A stretch of DNA of 37,140 bases from Lentisphaeria bacterium (GTDB lineage Bacteria; Verrucomicrobiota; Lentisphaeria; Victivallales; Victivallaceae): assembly GCA_017454215.1 (NCBI GenBank), contig JAFTDL010000355.1:1-37140 (forward strand), written 5' to 3'. This document shows, piece by piece, positions 28,896-34,967 of this stretch (position 1 is the stretch's first letter; every line of letters begins with the position of its first letter). Under the pieces are notes generated by a model that worked only from the letters and a program-made list of their open reading frames with translations, made no database searches and had not been told where the DNA came from. The position numbers and the translations under genes are program-made.

Positions 28896-29896
28896 CACTC
28901 GCCCCTCCCCGCAGGTCCTTCACTCTCGTTCAGATAATTGAGCGCGGCGGCGATGCCCGCGCAGGAACTGATCTCGCGCTTCAGCGCGCTGCTGACGATG
29001 GCGCACGCCTCGCGGGGCTCCTTCCAGCAGAAGCGCGGCAGATATTTTTTGACGGGATCCGTGTAGAGATCCCCCACGGCCCAGGCCAGTGTGCCGAGAA
29101 TGAGTTTTTCGGGATTGAGCATGTTGATGAGCATTCCCATGGCCTGAGCGTTGCGCAGGGCGATCTCGTCCCACAGAGCCAGCGCGTAGGGGTCATTGGC
29201 GCGGACGGCCTTTTCGAGGACGATCATATCCACCTTTTCGGGATCGCCCCCGGCCAGCCGCATGATCATGCTTTCGGGCTTGCCGGACAGCTCTTCGCGC
29301 ATGCGCAGGGCGACGGCCCGGCCGCCGCAGTAGGCCTCGTAACAGCCCTCCTGACCGCAGCTGCACTTCCTTCCGCCGACCTGAACGCAGAGGTGGCCGA
29401 TTTCGCCCGCGCTCAGCGCGGCTCCGCCGCGGATCAGCCGTCCGGAAGCGATGATGCCGCCGCCTATTCCGGTGCTCATGGTGAGATAGACCATGTTTTC
29501 ACACCCTTTTCCCGCGCCGAAGAACCACTCGGCCAGCGCGGCGCTGTTGGCGTCGTTCTCGAAAGCGCCGGGAATTTTCAGCGCGTCCGACAGGTATTCC
29601 AGTATGGGCACGTTACGCCACAGGGGATTGTTGGGCGGGTCCAGCATGATCCCCCGTTTCGCGTCGGCGGGGAAAGGCGCGGAAATGCCGAAGGCGGCCA
29701 CGTCCTCCATCCGCAGTCCCTGCTTCTCCACCATGCGCCGGGCTTCGGCGGCGATGCGGGGAAGGACCTCTTCGGGCCGGGTATTGACATTGGCCATCCG
29801 CCATCCGTCGAGGATGCGTCCGGAAGAGGTCCCGAGACCGATCCCCAGCTTCGTTCCGCCGACGTCGAATCCGAGCAGCACAAGATCTTTTTGCAT
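28895..29896 (-). CDS. ROK-family sugar kinase (glucokinase-like)
   Basis: A 333-residue cytoplasmic kinase that phosphorylates glucose or a related hexose or amino sugar. The ATP-binding motif LGFDVGGTKLGIGLG is at residues 8-22, ENDANSAALAEWFFGAGKG contains the catalytic Asp region, STGIGGGIIASGRLIRG follows, and the ROK zinc motif GEIGH then CSCGQEGCYEAYCGG (C-x-C-G-x2-G-C-x-E) is complete. There is no N-terminal DNA-binding domain, so it is an enzyme and not a ROK repressor. The ATG at 29896 is the best start; the frame stays open further upstream but without a ribosome site. It is first in an operon with ftsA, ftsZ and the OppA-like gene, overlapping ftsA by one base. A link between sugar supply and division is possible but speculative. 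Confidence 0.9.
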   Translation of the reverse strand: MQKDLVLLGFDVGGTKLGIGLGTSSGRILDGWRMANVNTRPEEVLPRIAAEARRMVEKQGLRMEDVAAFGISAPFPADAKRGIMLDPPNNPLWRNVPILEYLSDALKIPGAFENDANSAALAEWFFGAGKGCENMVYLTMSTGIGGGIIASGRLIRGGAALSAGEIGHLCVQVGGRKCSCGQEGCYEAYCGGRAVALRMREELSGKPESMIMRLAGGDPEKVDMIVLEKAVRANDPYALALWDEIALRNAQAMGMLINMLNPEKLILGTLAWAVGDLYTDPVKKYLPRFCWKEPREACAIVSSALKREISSCAGIAAALNYLNESEGPAGRGE

Positions 29897-29908
29897 TTTT
29901 ATCCCTTT

Positions 29909-29938
29909 TTGAGAAATATGACACTTGTAGAATATAAT
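29909..29938 (+). promoter_or_regulatory. Promoter of the exbB-exbD-tonB operon
   Basis: TTGAGA (29909-29914), 18 nt and a perfect TATAAT (29933-29938). The transcript should start near 29945. The whole 29897-29985 gap is AT-rich and must also hold the ROK-ftsAZ promoter on the other strand (a candidate is TTGAAA at 29981-29976 with an AT-rich -10 at 29953-29958), but that one is less clear. Confidence 0.55.
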
Positions 29939-30001
29939 ACCCGAATTATATTTTATAAAGCGGGAAACGAATTTTTTTTCAAAATAGGAGGATGAACAGC
30001 C

Positions 30002-30757
30002 GTGAACATGTGCATACTGGCCGCCACGCCCGGGGTTTACTACGCATTCGAGAACAGCGACACCGTCGGAAAAGCCATCGTCATCGGTCTGCTGCTGGGA
30101 TCGGTGCTGACGTGGAGCCTCATGATCGAGAAATCCATCCATCTGCACCGGGCGCAGAAGCTCTCGCTCAGGTTTCTCGCGCTCTTCAAGGCCAATGAAA
30201 AGAATCTCACCACTCCGGGCATGATCCGCGAGGGTCTGAACAATCCCGGTCCGCTGGCGACGATCTACTCCGCCGGCGTGGAGAAACTTCAGGATTTCTA
30301 TCAGGCCGGCAGCCGCGAAATGTACTCGAGCGTCCACGGCGTGACGCCGTGCAAACTTTCGGACGCCCAGTACAACGCCATCGAGGCCGTGCTGGAGCGG
30401 GAAGTCTCCGCCCAGATCCGGGAACTTGAGACCAACGTGGGCACGCTGGCCACGCTGGTAAGTCTGAGCCCCTTCTGCGGCCTCTTCGGCACGGTATGGG
30501 GCGACATGATGGCCTTCAGCGGCATCGCCATCGCCGGTAAGCCGGACTTCACCGCTCTGGCTCCCGGCGTCGCCGGCGCTCTGCTCACCACCGTGGCCGG
30601 TCTCGTGGTCGCCATTCCCTCCCTCGTGGGCTACAACTTCATCAACGGAGCCATCCGCGACCTCACGGTCTCGATGGACAACTTCACCGAGGAATTCATG
30701 GTCCGGGTCAAACTGGAACAGCTGGAGTTCGACGCGGACCGGCAGGAGCAGAACTGA
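30002..30757 (+). CDS. exbB: MotA/TolQ/ExbB proton-channel protein
   Basis: A 251-residue inner-membrane protein of the ExbB/TolQ family, which with ExbD forms a proton-driven motor powering TonB. Membrane helices are at ~20-42 (VGKAIVIGLLLGSVLTWSLMIEKS), ~150-170 (LATLVSLSPFCGLFGTVWGDMMAF) and ~185-210 (LAPGVAGALLTTVAGLVVAIPSLVGYNF); the last two carry the conserved family pattern GLFGTVWG and ALLTTVAGLVVAIPS. The GTG at 30002 lies 10 nt after a perfect AGGAGG (29986-29991); the ATG at 30008 is 16 nt away and less likely. ExbD follows with no gap. ExbB rather than TolQ is chosen because a TonB-like gene completes the operon. Confidence 0.9.
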   Translation: MNMCILAATPGVYYAFENSDTVGKAIVIGLLLGSVLTWSLMIEKSIHLHRAQKLSLRFLALFKANEKNLTTPGMIREGLNNPGPLATIYSAGVEKLQDFYQAGSREMYSSVHGVTPCKLSDAQYNAIEAVLEREVSAQIRELETNVGTLATLVSLSPFCGLFGTVWGDMMAFSGIAIAGKPDFTALAPGVAGALLTTVAGLVVAIPSLVGYNFINGAIRDLTVSMDNFTEEFMVRVKLEQLEFDADRQEQN

Positions 30758-31171
30758 ATGAGCAGAAGAAAACGCAGACGCGCCGCCATGGCGGCCATCG
30801 ACCAGATCAACGTCACCCCCCTGCTGGACCTGACGTTCATTCTGCTCATCGTCTTCATGATCAGCATGCCCCTCATGGAGTACGGCACCAAGATCGATCC
30901 GCCTGAAATGAACAGCGACCAGCTGCCCCTCGACAACGTCAAAAGCGTGAGCATCACCGCTTCAGGGACCATCATGCTGGGCAAGGAACCCGTCACCCGG
31001 GAACAGCTCGTCGAAAAACTCAGGACCCTGAAACTGGCCGAACCCAAAACCGAACTCCTGCTGCGGGCCGACGGATCCCGCAAATACGACGACGTCATCA
31101 GCCTCATGGCGCTTATCCGCTCCGCCGGATTCGCCGATGTGGTCCTCGTCACTCAGGCGGAGGCGAAATGA
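30758..31171 (+). CDS. exbD: ExbD/TolR biopolymer-transport protein
   Basis: A 137-residue protein with one N-terminal helix (NVTPLLDLTFILLIVFMISMPL, ~15-36) carrying the conserved proton-path Asp (Asp23 or thereabouts, in PLLDLTF). A periplasmic domain follows (KSVSITASGTIMLGKEPVTREQLVEKLRTL, TELLLRADGSRKYDDVISLMALIRSAGFADVVLVTQ), the standard ExbD fold. The basic start MSRRKRRRAAM is typical of the cytoplasmic tail. The gene begins immediately after the exbB stop (TGAATG) and overlaps tonB by 4 nt, so the three are one operon. Confidence 0.93.
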   Translation: MSRRKRRRAAMAAIDQINVTPLLDLTFILLIVFMISMPLMEYGTKIDPPEMNSDQLPLDNVKSVSITASGTIMLGKEPVTREQLVEKLRTLKLAEPKTELLLRADGSRKYDDVISLMALIRSAGFADVVLVTQAEAK

Positions 31172-32061
31172 CCACGGTCCTTTCACAGACGGCTCTGCGC
31201 CTCGAACAGGAGAGAGGAGAGAACACCGCCCGGTACTGGAAGATCTGCGCGGGCGTCTTTCTCATCCACACGCTCGTGCTGGGAGTCCCGCTGCTGTGGG
31301 CCGCGCTTGACGCCTTCTTCCGTCCGCCCAAAGTCAACGCCTTCCGGGTCAAGATCGGCCCCAAGGAGCTTTCGCACGCGCCGCAGGTCGGACCGCCCGA
31401 ACGCACCCGTCCCGGCGGCGCGCCCGCGCCCGCCGAACCCAAAGTCGTTATTCCCAAACCGAAGCCCAGGCCGAAGGCCAGGCCCAAAAAGCTGCCGAAG
31501 GAACCCAAAGTCACCGTTCCGAAAGCCAGGCCCCGGCCCCGGCCGAACATCAGGGAGCCCAAAGTCGTCGTGCCCCGGCAGACTGCGAAAACCTCCGCCG
31601 CCAGGACAAAGCCCCCCCGCGACGCCCGGCCCAAAAAGCAGGACGACGGCATCTACCATCCTCCGCAGGGCCGGAACGACATCGCCATCGGCGGACGCAA
31701 CTTCAACGCCAACGTGCCCATCGGCACGCGGAACAGAGGGCAGGAAAAGGGCAAGGAGGATCACCGCACGCCCGGCGGCGGTCTCACCGAAGAGATGGAG
31801 ACCTACAACCGCAAGGCAGGGATGTATCTCAAAAATGTCTGGATGCAGCCGCCGAGATTCCTTCTCGGCAATCAGCTGCCCGCCGTGACCATCGAACTTG
31901 AGATCGCTCCCGACGGCAGAGTCACCGGCAAACGCATTTTGAAGACCAGCGGCATCGCGGCCATGGACGACTCGGCGAAAAGTCTGCTGCGTCAGCTCGA
32001 CAGAATGCCCGCCCCGCCCAAAGCCGCGGTGGTCCAGTTCATTCTCCAGACCGACGACTGA
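31168..32061 (+). CDS. TonB/TolA-like energy-transducing protein
   Basis: A 297-residue protein with a cytoplasmic N-terminus, one anchor helix (~28-48, ICAGVFLIHTLVLGVPLLWAAL), a Pro/Lys/Arg-rich spacer (~70-160) that would span the periplasm, and a C-terminal beta-alpha-beta domain (~205-297: YLKNVWMQPPRFLLGN, AVTIELEIAPDGRVTGKRILKTSG, SLLRQLDRMPAPP) matching the TonB/TolA C-terminal fold. The spacer contains three repeats starting EPKVVIPK, EPKVTVPK and EPKVVVPR. TonB proper couples ExbBD to outer-membrane receptors; a TolA role is possible, and neither TolB/Pal nor a receptor is adjacent. The gene overlaps exbD by 4 nt and runs 23 bp into the convergent hydE gene. Confidence 0.85.
   Translation: MTTVLSQTALRLEQERGENTARYWKICAGVFLIHTLVLGVPLLWAALDAFFRPPKVNAFRVKIGPKELSHAPQVGPPERTRPGGAPAPAEPKVVIPKPKPRPKARPKKLPKEPKVTVPKARPRPRPNIREPKVVVPRQTAKTSAARTKPPRDARPKKQDDGIYHPPQGRNDIAIGGRNFNANVPIGTRNRGQEKGKEDHRTPGGGLTEEMETYNRKAGMYLKNVWMQPPRFLLGNQLPAVTIELEIAPDGRVTGKRILKTSGIAAMDDSAKSLLRQLDRMPAPPKAAVVQFILQTDD
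31435..31582 (+). repeat. Imperfect repeats coding the TonB spacer
   Basis: Three related segments begin GA(A/G)CCCAAAGTC at 31435, 31501 and 31555 and encode EPKV(V/T)(I/V)P(K/R). Between them lie further Pro-Arg-Lys codons. This kind of repeat changes copy number readily and sets spacer length. Confidence 0.7.
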
Positions 32062-33139
32062 TGCGCTCGAGATAATGCCGGGGCGTGCCCGGCACGTTGT
32101 AGGCGATGTGTTCGCCGATCCCCGCGACGGAGCGCTCCAGCGCGATGCGGATGGAACGGGCGTTTTCGTCCAGATCGGGCTTGCCGTCGTACAGCTGGTA
32201 ATCGCCGCGGTGCTCCACCTCTCCCACGTTGGGCATGATGACGTTGGCCCCCGCCAGAAGTCCCAGTTCGCGGCCGTCCGCGGGACGCAGGGTCTGCAGA
32301 GCCGTGGTCGAGGCGATGTTCACGTCGCGCAGGACAAGCCGGGTGACGGCGATCATGTTCAGCGCCAGTCGGAAGCGGCGGGCGGCCTTGTCAGGCGTTT
32401 CCGGCGTGTCGTCGTGCAGCGGCGCATCGTGCTGGGGAAGCCACGGTCCCATGCCGATCATATCCGCGTCGATGTCGCGGAAAAACGCGATGTCCGCGGC
32501 CAGATCCGGCGGTGTTTGGCCGGGCAGTCCGATCATGACTCCGGTGCCCACCTGAAATCCCGCCGTGCGCAGATCTTTCAGCGCTTTCAGGCGTTCGTCG
32601 AAGACGCTGTCCGCCGGATGGATGCGCTCGAAAAGAGCCCGGCTGAAGCTTTCGATGCGCAGCAGATAACGGTCCGCCCCGGCCCTGCGCCACCTTTCAT
32701 ACACAGCGAGAGACTGTTCCCCGCACGAAAGCGTGATGCCGAGGGCGGGAAAAGCCGCCTTTATCCGGCCGACCGCCCGTTCGATCAGACCGACGGCGCG
32801 GGCATCGCCGCGCTCGCCCCCCTGCAGGACCACGGAGCCGTATCCGTACTCGGAAGCCAGTTGCGCGGCGGCGAGGATCTCGTCGATGGTCAGCTCGAAC
32901 CTCCGGATGCGCCCGTTGCCCCTCCGGATGCCGCAGTACAGGTAGTTTTTGGCGCAGATGTTGGAGTATTCTATCAGTCCGCGCAGATAGACGGCGTTGC
33001 CCACATGCCGAAGTTTGACCCGGTAGGCGGCCTCGTAAAGCGCCCGGCAGGCGGGACCGTCCTCAAGGGAGATCAGAGTGGCCGTTTCCTCCGGCGAAAG
33101 CCTTTCCCCGGCTTCGGCGCGGGCGAGGATGTCCGTCAT
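32039..33139 (-). CDS. hydE: [FeFe]-hydrogenase maturase HydE homologue with a broken radical-SAM cysteine motif
   Basis: A 366-residue HydE homologue. HydE is the radical-SAM enzyme that acts with HydG and HydF in building the H-cluster. The family match is strong along the whole length: LIEYSNIC at the cluster loop, YCGIRRGN, SVVLQGGERGD, LSCGEQSL, YLLRIESFSRALF, MIGLPGQTPPDLAADI, IGMGPWLPQHDAPL, DVNIASTTALQTL, GANVIMPN and YQLYDGKP. The radical-SAM motif should be C-x3-C-x2-C (as in CRKNCLYC of Thermotoga HydE), but here it reads CAKNYLYC: Cys62 and Cys69 are present and the middle Cys is Tyr66 (codon TAC, 32944-32942; TGC expected). One base change explains it. Without that Cys the [4Fe-4S]-SAM centre should fail. 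The gene overlaps pepF by 4 nt and the convergent tonB-like gene by 23 bp. Confidence 0.88.
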   Translation of the reverse strand: MTDILARAEAGERLSPEETATLISLEDGPACRALYEAAYRVKLRHVGNAVYLRGLIEYSNICAKNYLYCGIRRGNGRIRRFELTIDEILAAAQLASEYGYGSVVLQGGERGDARAVGLIERAVGRIKAAFPALGITLSCGEQSLAVYERWRRAGADRYLLRIESFSRALFERIHPADSVFDERLKALKDLRTAGFQVGTGVMIGLPGQTPPDLAADIAFFRDIDADMIGMGPWLPQHDAPLHDDTPETPDKAARRFRLALNMIAVTRLVLRDVNIASTTALQTLRPADGRELGLLAGANVIMPNVGEVEHRGDYQLYDGKPDLDENARSIRIALERSVAGIGEHIAYNVPGTPRHYLERISRRSGE

Positions 33140-34908
33140 TTGCCCAGTTCCCGGCGCAGACGTCCGACGATCCCGGCGAAGTAATCCAGCGCGTCCCCGA
33201 CCGGCTCGGGCGTGGCAAGATCGACGCCCGCGTCACGCATGATGTCGAGCACGTCCTTTGAGTCCCCCGCCCGGAGAAAGCCGAAGTAGGCTTCGCGTCC
33301 GGCCGCGTCGCCGCTGCGCAGACCGGCGGCGAGTTTCAGCGCCGCCGACATGCCCGTGGCGTACTTGTAGACGTAGAAATCGTAATAGAAGTGCGGGATC
33401 CTCGCCCACTCCAGACTGATGAGGGGATCGGGCTCCACCTCGGGACCGTAATAGAGTTTGTTGAGTTCGAAATAGCGCTCCGAAAGCCAGTCCGCCGACA
33501 GGGGCGTGCCCTTTTCGGAAGCCTCGTGCATATCCAGTTCGAACTCGGAAAACATGGTCTGGCGGTAGATGGTCCCGCGGATCTCGTCGGCCAGATGTCC
33601 CAGCAGGAAGGCGCGGAACCCGGGATCGGAGGCGTTTTCGAGCAGATACTCGAAAAGCAGGATCTCGTTCGTGGTGCTGGCCACCTCGGCCACGAAGATC
33701 TCGTAGTCGGCATAGTGGTACTCCTGAGAAGAGTTGCTGTAAAAACTGTGCATGGAGTGCCCCAGTTCATGAGCCAGCGTGAATACGTCGTTGAGGGTCG
33801 AATCGTAGTTGAGCAGCACGTAGGGGTAGCTGTCGTAACAGCCGCCGGAGTAGGCCCCCGAACGTTTCCCCTTGCGCGCCGGAACGTCGATCCAGCGCTG
33901 GGTGAAGGCCAGAGAAAGTTTCTGCGCGTAATCCTCTCCCAGCGGAGCCAGAGCCGCCTTGACCAGACGCTCGGCCTCGGCGAAGGAATACTCCCTGCGG
34001 CAGGCAGGAAGAAGCGGATTGTACATGTCGTACATATCCAGTTTGTCCAGCCCCATCACCTCGCGGCGGAGCTTCATGTAATCGTAGAAGGGCCCGAATC
34101 CCCCGTGCACGGCGGAAATGAGGTTTCTGTAGACCTGTTCCGGCACGTTGTCGCCCGAAAGCGCCGCGGCCAGAGACGAATCGTAGTGCCGGATCCGCGC
34201 CTGCGCCGCGTGCCGTTTGACCGTGGCGTCGAGGGTGGAGGCGAAAGTGTTGCGCAGTTTGCCGTAACACTTGTAGAGCCTGCGGAAAGCCCGTTTCCGG
34301 GTGGCGCGGTCGCCGCTTTCGAGGAAACGCCGAAAGTTTCCGTGGGTCAGGACGACGCTTCTGCCTTTTTCGTCCTTCACCCTGCCGAAATCCAGATCGG
34401 CGTCGTTGAGCATTTCAAAGGTCCTGTCCGGCGCGCCCATGACGTCCGAGAGCGAACCGAGAAGGCGCTCCTCGGGTTCCGACAGGGTATGGGGCCTCTC
34501 GCGCAGCAGTTCTTCGAGACTGCGGCGGTAGAAAGCCAGTTCGGGCGAGGCCAGAAACGCGTTCATCCGTTCCTCGGGGATCGCCATGATCTCCGGATCA
34601 AACCACGTTTCGAGGGGGGCCAGTTCGGCGAATCTGCTCTGCACCCGGTCCACCCGCGCCCGGTTGGCGTTGTCGGCAGTGTTTTCGTCGCTCCTGAGAT
34701 GGGCGTAACTGTAGACCTTTTCGGACAGCCGGTCGAAGGCGTCGCTCGCTTCGATCGCCTGCCGGAGAACGGCGGGCGATTCGCCCAGACGCCCCCGGAA
34801 GGAAGCGAACTTTTCGGCAAGGCCCGGTATGCGTTCGAAGTCGCGCTCCCACGCTTCCGCGTCCGGATAAAGCGCTTCGAGATCCCACGTCATTTGAGAT
34901 GTATCCAT
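33136..34908 (-). CDS. pepF: Oligoendopeptidase F (peptidase family M3B)
   Basis: A 590-residue cytoplasmic zinc peptidase that cleaves short peptides. The N-terminal helical domain (residues ~1-190, starting MTWDLEALYPDAEAWERDF) is the oligopeptidase F N-domain. The M3 catalytic domain follows, with KRSGAYSGGCYDSYPYVLLNY, zinc motif TLAHELGHSMHSFYSN (HExxH, with the third ligand Glu in FVAEVASTTNEILL), and YKYATGMSAALKLA near the end. The length matches the family (about 600). Start: ATG at 34908, with GAGGAG (34920-34925) 11 nt upstream; the longer open frame upstream has no support. It lies 59 nt after metH and overlaps hydE, so the three share a transcript. The job is presumably peptide turnover. 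Confidence 0.95.
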   Translation of the reverse strand: MDTSQMTWDLEALYPDAEAWERDFERIPGLAEKFASFRGRLGESPAVLRQAIEASDAFDRLSEKVYSYAHLRSDENTADNANRARVDRVQSRFAELAPLETWFDPEIMAIPEERMNAFLASPELAFYRRSLEELLRERPHTLSEPEERLLGSLSDVMGAPDRTFEMLNDADLDFGRVKDEKGRSVVLTHGNFRRFLESGDRATRKRAFRRLYKCYGKLRNTFASTLDATVKRHAAQARIRHYDSSLAAALSGDNVPEQVYRNLISAVHGGFGPFYDYMKLRREVMGLDKLDMYDMYNPLLPACRREYSFAEAERLVKAALAPLGEDYAQKLSLAFTQRWIDVPARKGKRSGAYSGGCYDSYPYVLLNYDSTLNDVFTLAHELGHSMHSFYSNSSQEYHYADYEIFVAEVASTTNEILLFEYLLENASDPGFRAFLLGHLADEIRGTIYRQTMFSEFELDMHEASEKGTPLSADWLSERYFELNKLYYGPEVEPDPLISLEWARIPHFYYDFYVYKYATGMSAALKLAAGLRSGDAAGREAYFGFLRAGDSKDVLDIMRDAGVDLATPEPVGDALDYFAGIVGRLRRELGK

Positions 34909-34967
34909 GGCTGTTTCTTCTCCTCTCACAGCGATTTCCAAAAAAAGGGAGGCGCGGACCGGAGGGC

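Noticed and set aside
29992..30198. Short frame starting at an ATG that overlaps the end of the AGGAGG before exbB
   Set aside because: The ATG overlaps the ribosome site itself, and the product is Arg/His-rich without motifs; exbB in the other phase is a clear family member.
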